Shown here one piece after another: positions 7,815-16,050 of a DNA stretch of 64,000 bases. Both the position numbers and the translations under genes were made by a program. Within the stretch, counting starts at the first letter, position 1; each line of letters begins with the position of its first letter. This DNA is from a virus. The notes beneath the pieces are model-generated. The model saw nothing but the letters and a program-made list of their open reading frames with translations, ran no database searches and had not been told where the DNA came from. The stretch is from positions 1 to 64,000 of IMG/VR virus record IMGVR_UViG_3300033141_006329. One strand, written 5' to 3'.

Positions 7815-9170
7815 TTAATCCTCCTTTAAATTTGATTGTTCCAATAATTGTCCAATCTTCTGATATTTATCAATGCATAATTTTTCCGAATTATTCACTA
7901 CTTTCACAAACTTTTCTTTCTTATCTTTAAGCCCATCAATATCAAGAGACACTGAAATCAATTTTCTTATTTTATACTTACTCATAACTCTCTGAATACT
8001 AACTTTATCGCAATGTGATTTTTTTGATAGAACATTACATATTTCATCTGCCGAGGCTAAATTCTTCGTTGCGGATGATACGTGTGATCTAATCTTTTTT
8101 ATAGTTTTCAGGTCCTCTATCTCAACGTCCAGTACTTCTATAGATTTGTTTAAATAATTTTTAAAAGCATCCGAATAGCACGAATATGCCCTCAGTAACA
8201 TTTCATCAACAGATGATATTTTAACATTACCATCATCGACAACATACATATTGAAGGATATAGTATTCTTTAAAACTTCTGGTATTGCTTCACACATTCT
8301 TTCAAAAACCTTATCTTTATTTCTACTCTTCGCTACATCAAATGTCACAGTCGTACCAACATCGCCTGTGGAGTCATCATTATATCCTATATCGCCATTA
8401 GATAACAATCCCCAATCTTTATATTTATCTATCCTATTCAATAACGAAGTTTCAAATACCTGTCTTGGCGACCACCCTTTTATAATTACACATCTTTTAG
8501 CCTCATTTATAATATACTCCCCTTGTACTGAAATTTTGCCAGTTCCATCCATTAACAATTTCTCACAATCTTCATCCGATGACAGAACTTTACATCCTGT
8601 TACTTTTGGTCTTATTATTACTTTATCTCCAATACCCTTAAGATATAATAATCTAAGTATCAAATCAGATAATTCATAACAAGGGATATCTGTCTTAAAT
8701 CCAAATGCTATAGAGGACAATTCAGATAACGCCATAAGACAGAATGGTATCATGGTAGGTATTGCTACTGGTTCAGGATCAGACTCGTCTATTTCCCATT
8801 TGGCATAGTTAACATATTTAAAAGCTAATTCCTCTATAAACTTATTGGCTTTCATATAGGTATAACGAGGAGCAGCTGCACCCTCACTATCTATTCCTAT
8901 ATTAGATCCCCATTGTCCATCACCGTCTGCAAACTTATTTTGAACTGCCCAAACAGTTGTACCTATAGCTTCACTGTGAGGATGCCATCTGGCCATACAT
9001 TCGCCTAATATCTTCGCTGTCTTAACATATTTATTTTTCGCAATTGTATGAGCAGTAAGTAGTATTCTTCTTTGAACAGGAAGGAGTCCATCTATTATGG
9101 ATGGGAGCATCTTTCTGGTGTTTGAATATAAACCGTATTCCCTGTAATATTGCGGTATTAATTTTTCCAT
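7815..9170 (-). CDS. DNA topoisomerase II subunit A (GyrA/ParC, T4 gp52-like)
   Basis: 451 residues, equal to the breakage-reunion core of GyrA/ParC without the C-terminal wrapping domain, like T4 gp52. It starts LIPQYYREYGLYSNTRKMLP, continues PVQRRIL, then KILGECMARWHPHSE and GSNIG, then AAAPRYTYMK, where the Tyr (about residue 118) is the DNA-linking residue. The matching ATPase/TOPRIM subunit is at 12074-13885, and the two genes are separated by a homing endonuclease and small ORFs. The complex should relax DNA and support phage replication initiation. Confidence 0.92.
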   Translation of the reverse strand: MEKLIPQYYREYGLYSNTRKMLPSIIDGLLPVQRRILLTAHTIAKNKYVKTAKILGECMARWHPHSEAIGTTVWAVQNKFADGDGQWGSNIGIDSEGAAAPRYTYMKANKFIEELAFKYVNYAKWEIDESDPEPVAIPTMIPFCLMALSELSSIAFGFKTDIPCYELSDLILRLLYLKGIGDKVIIRPKVTGCKVLSSDEDCEKLLMDGTGKISVQGEYIINEAKRCVIIKGWSPRQVFETSLLNRIDKYKDWGLLSNGDIGYNDDSTGDVGTTVTFDVAKSRNKDKVFERMCEAIPEVLKNTISFNMYVVDDGNVKISSVDEMLLRAYSCYSDAFKNYLNKSIEVLDVEIEDLKTIKKIRSHVSSATKNLASADEICNVLSKKSHCDKVSIQRVMSKYKIRKLISVSLDIDGLKDKKEKFVKVVNNSEKLCIDKYQKIGQLLEQSNLKED

Positions 9171-9174
9171 AAAT

Positions 9175-9534
9175 CTACTCCAAATAAAGCCAAGTTCGCT
9201 GCTCTAGTATGATATTAGCAACAACCCGACCTACACTATTACCCAAATGATTTAACAATTTTTTAAGTTTCTTTTCGAGGCTATCAGAATCGACCCAAGT
9301 TATCCTATGTGTTTTAAAATAACAATCAACATCTTCTATAATTAACAAAAGACAATAACCCCCTTGTGTAGTTGTGCGATATAACCTAGCCACCTCCTCA
9401 CCGCCATATAAAACCATCTTCACAAATGTTTCTTTCTCGTCACAACTATTATCCGTTACAAATGCCAATTTTCCATTAGAATGTATAGTATTGTCTAAAT
9501 TATTCTCATATGAAAATCGTATATAATCTGTCAT
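9175..9534 (-). CDS. Hypothetical protein
   Basis: 119 residues, starting MTDYIRFSYENN and ending with an amphipathic region (LEKKLKKLLNHLGNSVGRVV). No known motif. It is directly upstream of the topoisomerase A gene (4-base gap) and appears to be part of the same transcript. Confidence 0.6.
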   Translation of the reverse strand: MTDYIRFSYENNLDNTIHSNGKLAFVTDNSCDEKETFVKMVLYGGEEVARLYRTTTQGGYCLLLIIEDVDCYFKTHRITWVDSDSLEKKLKKLLNHLGNSVGRVVANIILEQRTWLYLE

Positions 9535-9543
9535 TTTTTCTCC

Positions 9544-9915
9544 TTACCATTGTGTTGGATTACTATATTTAATACTGTCCACCATCTGTTGTACCAATCC
9601 TCCAAACATACCAGTCAATATGTCTGGTGCTATTCTTTTTATAAGAGCTTCTACAGCATCGCTCGCCATTGTTTTTCCACTTGTTGTCCAATTTTCTTGC
9701 CATTCGGGTTTCTGCATTTCTGTTTGTAATATCTTTTTAACTTCTTCTCTGGCAAGTTCATTAACCAATCGCGGTAAATCATCTTTCAAAAACCTATTTA
9801 ATTCTACTGTTATTAACTCATTCCAGGACTCTTCTGGAATAAGACTGGCAAACTGCCCTTTAATTTTATCCTTTATAACATCTCTAAAATCTCTCACTAT
9901 ATCTACTTCGTTCAT
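9544..9915 (-). CDS. Hypothetical helical protein
   Basis: I place the start at ATG 9915 (MNEVDIVRDFRDV), which overlaps the stop of the upstream gene and has GGAGG 5 bases before it; an upstream ATG at 9939 lies inside that gene. About 123 residues, mostly helical with many charged residues, ending SIKYSNPTQW. No recognised family. Confidence 0.6.
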   Translation of the reverse strand: MNEVDIVRDFRDVIKDKIKGQFASLIPEESWNELITVELNRFLKDDLPRLVNELAREEVKKILQTEMQKPEWQENWTTSGKTMASDAVEALIKRIAPDILTGMFGGLVQQMVDSIKYSNPTQW

Positions 9916-10268
9916 GTGACCTCCTTCTTTATTATACATATATTTTCATCTATCTCGACTCTATTTTCAGATCCGAGTATCATTAATCTATAAACCCTAC
10001 TCTCATACGTGATAACACCACACAAACCATCCACCTGATATACATCATCATTTATTGGTTCATGGTAAGTATAACTAAACAAACTACCAACTGAAGATAC
10101 ACCCCTGGCAACATACAAACGATTATTAAATATAGCCCAAGTATAACCATGTCTAAAATCACATAGTTTCATTTTGGGATTTTCCACAATAATTTTTCTG
10201 TCTATCCCAAACTCTTTCAATATATCATAGTGTGGAAAAAAGTGTCTATCCAACATTTCTCCTAACAT
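9912..10268 (-). CDS. Hypothetical protein, paralog of the product at 15622-16029
   Basis: Start chosen at ATG 10268 (MLGEMLDRHFFPHYDIL), which has AAAGGG 8 bases upstream. The longer frame to a GTG at 10331 would read through a terminator hairpin, so it is not used. About 118 residues of unknown function. The segment FFPHYDILKEFGI..LCDFRHGYTW..LYVARG resembles FFQPHVHILRHFNI..VLDFRKYFWGEY..YIYTG in the protein at 15622-16029, so the two are probably diverged copies. Confidence 0.6.
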   Translation of the reverse strand: MLGEMLDRHFFPHYDILKEFGIDRKIIVENPKMKLCDFRHGYTWAIFNNRLYVARGVSSVGSLFSYTYHEPINDDVYQVDGLCGVITYESRVYRLMILGSENRVEIDENICIIKKEVT

Positions 10269-10284
10269 TGTTAATTCCCTTTCT

Positions 10285-10317
10285 AAAAAATAAGGGGCCC
10301 ACATAAGACCCCTTATT
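10285..10317 (-). terminator. Rho-independent terminator after the HNH gene
   Basis: On the minus strand AATAAGGGG pairs perfectly with CCCCTTATT across an 11-base loop, and the second arm runs straight into a T tract (TTATTTTTT). It lies between the stop of the HNH gene and the ribosome binding site of the next gene, so it would limit transcription leaving the mobile element. Confidence 0.8.
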
Positions 10318-10337
10318 ACAAATTTGTTCACATATTA

Positions 10338-11324
10338 TTAAATATGATTCCAGGCTTTTCGTTTAACTATCCTGTGAACCTGTGTATACGACACAACAGG
10401 ATATTTTGCATGGATCTTGGATACCTTAATTCCTTCCAGATATAAACGTCGAATTCGTTTAACTTGTCGGGTCTTAAGCCGAGCATTAGGATTATGAATA
10501 CCATTCTGATCCTTATCTATGGTTCTTGTCGTAGCAATAGTTCTTGGTACATTTTTCCAAGTAACGCCAGTTGCAACCTTTCGTAAAGCACTGGCTGTGA
10601 GATTGGCATATTCCTCTTGGATATCTGTGTATCGGTATCCTCTGTTTCTTAATGTGGTTACGGTGATTACATCTTCCTCAGTAATTTTCGCCGATGTCAC
10701 ACGGTTAGAAGCATTTCTATATGATCCTACAATACAATCCTTCAAAGAATGTCGTCGGATGGCTTCAGGAATTCTGTGAAACATATCTGGAGAAACACGA
10801 TTGTTCATAAACGCTATCCATTCGGGGTATCCATCCAAATGTTTCCAGGTATTCCAATTTATAACATTATAGATAGTTTCTGGACAGACTTCATGTTCTT
10901 CCGCTACTTCCTTCCTATTGAAATTAACATCTGTTAAGTATCTCTTGCGAATATTCAATACTTTCTCATCTGTTAATATGGAACTTGGGTTTCTTTGGCC
11001 CATTAAAGACCTTCCCTTCTGTACCATATCAGTACTGTTTTTAAATGGGGTTGTTGCAAATAAATGTGCAGGATTAACACACAATGTATTATCACAGAAA
11101 TGAATAATAATATGACCTGTGGGTATGCTACCATGTATATAACGGTATATATAACGTGTAGCAGAGATAGATGTTTTTAATGATCTAACGTAGAAAACAC
11201 CATACTCAGTACCATCTTGCTTGGTTGTAGATCCTTTCCAAATCCACTCACCATTTGCTCGTTTGTCTACTTTGCTCATAAATCGTTCAAATTCTCTTTC
11301 ATCTGTATCAAAATCTTCGTACAT
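10338..11324 (-). CDS. HNH homing endonuclease with C-terminal HTH repeats
   Basis: 328 residues. The N-terminal half has an HNH nuclease pattern: the GHIIIHFCDNTLCVNPAHLF region (about residues 75-94) holds the HxxxC..C.NP.HL signature. Three similar helix-turn-helix segments follow, each ending in a W-K motif (NTWKHL near 155, VTWKNV near 245, KAWNHI at the end), as in DNA-recognition modules of free-standing phage HNH enzymes. It stands between the two topoisomerase subunit genes and is followed by a terminator. This suggests a self-contained mobile gene; its likely target is an intronless topoisomerase region in related phages. Confidence 0.9.
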   Translation of the reverse strand: MYEDFDTDEREFERFMSKVDKRANGEWIWKGSTTKQDGTEYGVFYVRSLKTSISATRYIYRYIHGSIPTGHIIIHFCDNTLCVNPAHLFATTPFKNSTDMVQKGRSLMGQRNPSSILTDEKVLNIRKRYLTDVNFNRKEVAEEHEVCPETIYNVINWNTWKHLDGYPEWIAFMNNRVSPDMFHRIPEAIRRHSLKDCIVGSYRNASNRVTSAKITEEDVITVTTLRNRGYRYTDIQEEYANLTASALRKVATGVTWKNVPRTIATTRTIDKDQNGIHNPNARLKTRQVKRIRRLYLEGIKVSKIHAKYPVVSYTQVHRIVKRKAWNHI

Positions 11325-11412
11325 AATTTCTCCTTAATATTTTTTAAAATTAAATAAAATTATAAATATATACTATCGCACGAACCACTAATTTAAGATT
11401 TATTTTGATTTT

Positions 11413-11565
11413 TCATCCCCTCTTTTTGAAGATTGTTGTTATAAAATATATTATAAACGCATCTGCAATAGCTGCCGGCATAAACATTATGAATACATCT
11501 CCAGGCAAACTCACTCCGTATTTCATTGCGGATGATAAAACTAAAGCTAAAGCTAAACTACACAT
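11413..11565 (-). CDS. Small membrane protein
   Basis: 50-residue ORF behind a perfect AGGAGG 8 bases upstream of ATG 11565. The sequence starts MCSLALALVLSSAMKYGVSL, continues PGDVFIMFMPAAIADAFIIY, and ends in a hydrophobic run closed by KKRG. It looks like a one- or two-span membrane protein. Function unknown. It is the last of three tiny ORFs in the stretch between HNH and topoisomerase genes. Confidence 0.65.
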   Translation of the reverse strand: MCSLALALVLSSAMKYGVSLPGDVFIMFMPAAIADAFIIYFITTIFKKRG

Positions 11566-11583
11566 TTTTTAGTCCTCCTATTT

Positions 11584-11706
11584 TTATCTGAGTGATATGG
11601 CACACTGTATCGATATTGCTGTGTCCAAAAACATGGCAAGCAACAACATCCAATAATAAATGCCAAGTCCATGTGTGTGCCCATAAACTAATGCCCAAGT
11701 TAACAT
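11584..11706 (-). CDS. Small hydrophobic protein
   Basis: 40-residue ORF with AAAAGGAG 8 bases upstream of ATG 11706. It begins MLTWALVYGHTHGLGIYYWM and has a hydrophobic core (MLLLAMFLDTAISI) that could be one membrane span. Function unknown. Confidence 0.6.
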   Translation of the reverse strand: MLTWALVYGHTHGLGIYYWMLLLAMFLDTAISIQCAISLR

Positions 11707-11729
11707 AATAATACTCCTTTTAGAAAATA

Positions 11730-11825
11730 TTAGTCAACACAATCACTATAATTGTCACAGGTACAACTATATGCGTTATCGAAAAACCTATCACTCCTAA
11801 CGTTTTTACCTATGAAATTTCTCAT
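11730..11825 (-). CDS. Tiny ORF overlapping the end of the preceding gene
   Basis: 31-residue ORF starting at ATG 11825, inside the end of the upstream gene, with GGAGG 7 bases before it. The peptide starts MRNFIGKNVRSDRFFDNAYS and ends with three spaced cysteines (CTCDNYSDC) that could bind metal. No hydrophobic span. Supported mainly by its ribosome binding site and position in a run of small ORFs. Confidence 0.45.
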   Translation of the reverse strand: MRNFIGKNVRSDRFFDNAYSCTCDNYSDCVD

Positions 11826-12069
11826 TTTTCAATCCTCCAATTTCTTTAAATTTAAAACATTTGGTACCTTCAGGTAACTCCAAATCAAAATAAGGACCGC
11901 GTGTAACAATAAATCTCTTCTTTGGATCAATTTCAGGAACAGTTATAATTGCATTAAGAGGCAATTGATGTTCATATTTAACTTTATCGGAATTATCTCC
12001 TCTGTTTACGAATATCTCACATCTACCATCGGATGTGTATATTCCTGTTTCTTCATTAAATTCGATCAT
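11806..12069 (-). CDS. Hypothetical protein
   Basis: 87 residues, starting MIEFNEETGIYTSDGRCEIF, mostly beta-type (YEHQLPLNAIITVPEIDPKK). No recognised family. It follows the topoisomerase B gene by 4 bases and so should be co-translated with it. Confidence 0.6.
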   Translation of the reverse strand: MIEFNEETGIYTSDGRCEIFVNRGDNSDKVKYEHQLPLNAIITVPEIDPKKRFIVTRGPYFDLELPEGTKCFKFKEIGGLKNEKFHR

Positions 12070-12073
12070 ATTT

Positions 12074-13885
12074 CTAATCCTCCAGCTCCCATTCTCCTAA
12101 TACCAGTTTTCTTCGTTCGCTGGCAGTTGACATGAGTTTAAATAATTGTTTATATTTATCTGACCAATTCACCTTTATCAATTTTCTTGTGGATTCATCT
12201 AATGTAAATACTTTCAGATCTTTAGGTGAAAATTCACCAAGTCCTTTAAATCTTTTAATAGACTCATTATTTGATCTGGCATCATCTACATCTTCTTTCG
12301 TCCATAATGGCACAAGTTTACCATTTCTTCTGGTTCCAAACAAAGGTGTTTTACATACATACAATTTACCTGCCTTAATTATAGCTGGTGTCAGTTTGGC
12401 AAATATAGCTATCAATAAAGATGTTATAAATGCTCCTGCAGGATCAGCATCAGCACTCAGTATTATTTTGGAGTATCTGAGTTTTGACACTTTGCAATCA
12501 GGTTCTATTCCCGTCCCTACTGCCTCTATTATTCCTCTCACTTCATTATTTTCGAGTGGATACTTCTTAGTCAGTACATTTGAAATGACACCCCTCAGGG
12601 GCAAAATAGCGTGTTTCTTAGGATTTCTAACATGGAGCAATCCTCCAACTGCTGACTCTCCCTCACCAATTAATAGTTCACCACTCGTACTTTTACAATC
12701 TCTAAGTTTTGTAAATTTAGATGATAGTCTCCTTGTCTTAGTAGTTTTACTTAATTTCTTTGATGATAAATCCTGTCTATACGATTGAAATCTTCCCAAT
12801 AATTCTATAAGCATCTCTTTATTTTTTTCCAGATATTTCTTTATATTATCTTCTAGAGGTTCCATTACAGAAAGATCGGATTTAGATTCCAGCCTAACTT
12901 TAACTTGAGCTTCAAATGATGTTTTGATTATTTTAAGATTTATATAACATCTCAGAAATGACAAACAATCATCTACATTAAAATCATACTTATACTTCTT
13001 ACCTAACTGTGCAAATACATTTTTCAGTGCATTGAATAAGTGATTAATATGAACCCCGGTATGAACTCTTGCTAAATTTACACAGCTAAAAACTTTATTG
13101 GAGACTGGTGATTCTGTATCCCAGGCCAGCATTACATGACAACTTTCTGGTCCTTTCTTAGTATCAAATTGCATCCAGCTCAATTCACTTTTTGTGATAT
13201 ATGATAATATAAGATCCTTTTCAGTACTCTTTCTTATTACCATATCCTCTCCATCAACTCTGAGGATTGCCTTTAGATTTCTAAAATTAGCACAAGCTAT
13301 CCTTATGCGTTCTTCAATTATTCCCAAATCTATATGTGTACTATTGAAAAATCTTTTGGATGGTTTCACAGAAATTTTAGTGGCGAATGGTTTTCCTTTA
13401 TTTAATTTTATAACTTCTTGCTTCCTTGTTATATCTGAAGCATCATTAAAGTTATAAAATCCATGCAAATCATTTTTATAAATTTCTATCTTCATCCAAT
13501 CGGACAATGCATTAACCACAACCATCCCACAACCATGTAGACCTACAGATATTTTGTAGGCGGAATTCTTTTTATCTTTTTTAAACTTACCAGATGAAAA
13601 TAATTTGGTGGCGGTCATTATGGGAGGATCTTGATCAGGAGGTAAATCTTGATTAAAAGGTAGACCTCTACCATAATCTAAAACACTAAATGTTCCTTCC
13701 TTAGTATCAATAAACACTCCTATAATATCACAATGTCCTGCTTGTACTTCATCTAATGCATTATCCAAAAGCTCTTCCAATAATCTTGTAGCATTCTCAG
13801 TTGAACCTATATACATTCCTGTAGAAGTTCTTATATGATCAATCTCTTCCATCACATATATATCATCTGTTGTGTATTCGCTCAT
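12074..13885 (-). CDS. DNA topoisomerase II ATPase/TOPRIM subunit (GyrB/ParE, T4 gp39-like)
   Basis: 603 residues. GHKL ATPase motifs: ELLDNALDEV (about residues 38-47), DYGRGLPF (about 75-82), GLHGCGMVVVNAL (about 113-125). TOPRIM motifs: GEGESAVGG (about 400, the catalytic Glu), LSADADPAGAFI (about 475-486), RFKGLGEF (about 540). The DxDxDG signature reads DADPAG, so its third acidic residue is Ala while the first two remain. It is a one-piece subunit, unlike T4, where it is split into gp39 and gp60. It pairs with the A subunit at 7815-9170. Confidence 0.92.
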   Translation of the reverse strand: MSEYTTDDIYVMEEIDHIRTSTGMYIGSTENATRLLEELLDNALDEVQAGHCDIIGVFIDTKEGTFSVLDYGRGLPFNQDLPPDQDPPIMTATKLFSSGKFKKDKKNSAYKISVGLHGCGMVVVNALSDWMKIEIYKNDLHGFYNFNDASDITRKQEVIKLNKGKPFATKISVKPSKRFFNSTHIDLGIIEERIRIACANFRNLKAILRVDGEDMVIRKSTEKDLILSYITKSELSWMQFDTKKGPESCHVMLAWDTESPVSNKVFSCVNLARVHTGVHINHLFNALKNVFAQLGKKYKYDFNVDDCLSFLRCYINLKIIKTSFEAQVKVRLESKSDLSVMEPLEDNIKKYLEKNKEMLIELLGRFQSYRQDLSSKKLSKTTKTRRLSSKFTKLRDCKSTSGELLIGEGESAVGGLLHVRNPKKHAILPLRGVISNVLTKKYPLENNEVRGIIEAVGTGIEPDCKVSKLRYSKIILSADADPAGAFITSLLIAIFAKLTPAIIKAGKLYVCKTPLFGTRRNGKLVPLWTKEDVDDARSNNESIKRFKGLGEFSPKDLKVFTLDESTRKLIKVNWSDKYKQLFKLMSTASERRKLVLGEWELED

Positions 13886-13907
13886 ATTTTAAACCTTTTC
13901 TTTTTGT

Positions 13908-14198
13908 TCAATCCTCCTGTGGCGGGGCGGGATCATCTTTCACTTTTTTAACACATGAATCACGTATTGCTCTCTCTACATCATTAATTCTACTACACAC
14001 AGCATTAGCAGAATTTCCTAATGTTCCATTAATTTCATATAACTTATTAACAATCCGACACAACTCATCTCTAGAATTATTATGATTTATTACAAAAATC
14101 ATAAACGCAATCAATCCCATTAATGCTACCAGTGTGGAAAATATTATTAAGCTTATAAATTGTACTGTTGTAAATGTTAATATAATTGGTGCTTCCAT
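13908..14198 (-). CDS. Membrane-anchored protein with periplasmic or cytoplasmic helical domain
   Basis: 96 residues. A long hydrophobic segment covers about residues 10-37 (IILTFTTVQFISLIIFSTLV and onwards), followed by a charged helical region with two cysteines (DELCRIVNKLYEI..NAVCSRI) and a proline-rich end (DPAPPQED). This single-anchor layout is seen in spanins and other phage membrane proteins; no specific family is evident. Confidence 0.6.
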   Translation of the reverse strand: MEAPIILTFTTVQFISLIIFSTLVALMGLIAFMIFVINHNNSRDELCRIVNKLYEINGTLGNSANAVCSRINDVERAIRDSCVKKVKDDPAPPQED

Positions 14199-14209
14199 TA
14201 TTTTTCTCC

Positions 14210-14590
14210 CTATATTTCTCTAATTTTCCTATTGTTTTTAAGCAGTATCTCTTTTACGATATTTACAAATTTCAATAAGTTAAAAGGTTTCTTTATAAAA
14301 GCTTCTGCACCTTCAGCCTTATCTACATTTGATGAACCAGACATTGCTATTACAGGTGTATTAAATTGAGTATCATTTATCCACTTTATTAATTGATCTC
14401 CTTGCATATCAGGTAATCTCAAATCCGTTATTACCAGATCAAACAAATTATAATCCATTTTGTCTTTGGCCTCTTCTGCCGATCCAACAATATCGACATC
14501 TGCATTTATAAATTTCAGCTTGATAACATCTGAGCAACACTTTGCAATACTCTCATTATCATCTACTATTAAAATTCTAATACGTTTCAT
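14210..14590 (-). CDS. Response regulator receiver protein (CheY-like)
   Basis: 126 residues forming a single receiver domain: RILIVDDNES (acidic pair at residues 10-11), DLVITDLRLPDMQGD (phospho-acceptor Asp at about 56), VIAMSGSS (conserved Ser) and FIKKPF (Lys at about 101). There is no output domain, and no histidine kinase is in the window. It may be phosphorylated by a host kinase or act as a decoy. Ribosome binding site AAAGGAG precedes ATG. The gene follows a structured intergenic region. Confidence 0.9.
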   Translation of the reverse strand: MKRIRILIVDDNESIAKCCSDVIKLKFINADVDIVGSAEEAKDKMDYNLFDLVITDLRLPDMQGDQLIKWINDTQFNTPVIAMSGSSNVDKAEGAEAFIKKPFNLLKFVNIVKEILLKNNRKIREI

Positions 14591-14773
14591 TACATCTCCT
14601 TTCTAATGTTATATTGATTTTTGAAATAGGACACCCTACAATGTACTGGTAAACACATAACTACGTCACTATGTGGATTATCAATCTTTATAGTTTATGA
14701 CGGGTTATGAGAGTAGAATGTCCTACTACAACTATATATATTAAATGTTACTCTAACCGGAACGGTCCGTCTT
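14591..14773 (-). other. Structured intergenic region, candidate RNA element
   Basis: 183 bases without a gene. An imperfect inverted repeat (TAGGACA..CTAC at 14627-14639 and GTAG..TGTCCTA at 14713-14725) encloses about 75 bases that include a hairpin CACATA/TATGTG (around 14656-14677). The element at 16051-16126 has the same plan: outer stem, central CACAC/GTGTG hairpin, then a TATAAGTTT-GACG-like string. An 18-base AT-rich block at 14729-14746 is the reverse complement of the core of the promoter-like motif at 26997. Function unknown: terminator, ncRNA or leader. Confidence 0.4.
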
Positions 14774-15151
14774 TTAGTGGATTGACGGATTTCCCTTATT
14801 TTCCATTATTACAGGCTGCTGGCTTGGGGGTTGCGCTTCAAAATACTTATCAATGTCCTCACCCCAGATCATCTCCCCATCTTCTGTTAGACAAAAATCC
14901 TCATATATATCAACATCCTTCAACTCATTAATCTTGACTAATCCCTTTGTTAATAACGCAACTAAAGGTAAAGGTGTATCAATATTGAAATCGATCTGTA
15001 AAGTGCTATCCTCAGTCAGCCGTCCTATCATATAATAACTGCTATAATAATAACAATTATCGGTTTTGTCTAAATCTGCACTTCCTTTTGTCAACTCAAG
15101 TTCTTCAAGTATTTTGTCAATTTTTCTTAATATCTTTTTTCTTTTGTTCAT
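14774..15151 (-). CDS. Hypothetical protein
   Basis: Start placed at ATG 15151 (MNKRKKILRKIDKIL) behind GGAGGGG; the frame extends 5 codons further to 15166 but without a better site. About 125 residues: a basic helical start, a tyrosine-rich middle (NCYYYSSYYMIG), an acidic part and a proline-rich end. No family recognised. Confidence 0.6.
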   Translation of the reverse strand: MNKRKKILRKIDKILEELELTKGSADLDKTDNCYYYSSYYMIGRLTEDSTLQIDFNIDTPLPLVALLTKGLVKINELKDVDIYEDFCLTEDGEMIWGEDIDKYFEAQPPSQQPVIMENKGNPSIH

Positions 15152-15176
15152 GACTTTCCCCTCCAATTTTTAATAT

Positions 15177-15593
15177 TTACATCCCTAGCTGAATATAATC
15201 AAATGCCCCGTCTATCATAGTAAAAAACTCTGTAGAATGATATTTAATCCATACATCCTTCCTAAAATATTCTCTAGGATCAATCACGTAGACAGGAATA
15301 TTATGTTCATATGCAAACAGAATTTCCATAATAGTGCCAGCCGTGTATTTTACCATATAGACTACCATACAATCACACGTAAGAATTGCTTCTTTGTCTA
15401 TCTCTACTATTTTCTTTATTACATCGTCACTCAATTCTGTCTTTTTTTCTGCCCATTTAACAACATCAATGTCGTGTATCCTTGGTTCAATTTCTTTAAG
15501 TGGGTCAAGTATATCAAATTTATCCGTATAATGTTTATGGACATAGGTTCTATAATTAACCTCTTCTACTGCGCCTGCTATATATATTCTCAT
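15177..15593 (-). CDS. Nucleoside 2-deoxyribosyltransferase-like protein
   Basis: 138 residues. The start MRIYIAGAVEE and the later string LTCDCMVVYMVKYTAGTIMEILFA, then YVIDP, match the nucleoside deoxyribosyltransferase fold (first-strand glycine loop, the D-x-M/V strand and the GT-x-x-E active-site helix whose Glu is the nucleophile). Members exchange bases on deoxyribonucleosides or hydrolyse dNMPs in nucleotide salvage. The substrate cannot be told. It may feed nucleotide pools together with the diphosphohydrolase at 20710 and NrdJ at 55238. Confidence 0.75.
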   Translation of the reverse strand: MRIYIAGAVEEVNYRTYVHKHYTDKFDILDPLKEIEPRIHDIDVVKWAEKKTELSDDVIKKIVEIDKEAILTCDCMVVYMVKYTAGTIMEILFAYEHNIPVYVIDPREYFRKDVWIKYHSTEFFTMIDGAFDYIQLGM

Positions 15594-15621
15594 TTTTCTC
15601 CTTTTTTAATTAATTCTTCAA

Positions 15622-16029
15622 TTAGTCACTATTACCGTAAAATTCAACGTCTTCCCAAAGGCCGAATAATCTCTTAGTCACTTTCTTCTTGGTCAGTTCT
15701 TTATTTTTATCAAAAAGTAAAAATGTATCACATGAAAGGTTTCCATGATGCCCTATACCCCAGTCACACAAAACAATTCTTATATTACCACAACTTGAAT
15801 CTCCACCAGCAAATTCTCTCTTCCGTCTTGGATGACGATTACTTAAAATATTATCTTTCAAAGATCCAGTATAAATATATGATTTATACTCACCCCAAAA
15901 ATATTTTCTAAAATCTAGGACTTTGTGATAATATAAATTATCTGGTATGTTAAAATGCCTTAATATATGAACATGTGGTTGAAAAAACTCATCTATTTCA
16001 TCATTTAATTTTTTATCTATATCTAACAT
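15622..16029 (-). CDS. Hypothetical protein, paralog of the product at 9912-10268
   Basis: 135 residues, starting MLDIDKKLNDEIDEFF. The FFQPHVHILRHFNI and VLDFRKYFWGEY segments resemble the protein at 9912-10268. The centre has a Cys/His-containing stretch (SSCGNIRIVLCDWGIGHHGN). Function unknown. Preceded by the structured element at 16051-16126 and an AGGAG site. Confidence 0.6.
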   Translation of the reverse strand: MLDIDKKLNDEIDEFFQPHVHILRHFNIPDNLYYHKVLDFRKYFWGEYKSYIYTGSLKDNILSNRHPRRKREFAGGDSSCGNIRIVLCDWGIGHHGNLSCDTFLLFDKNKELTKKKVTKRLFGLWEDVEFYGNSD

Positions 16030-16050
16030 TTTTCATCTCCTAAAATTAGA

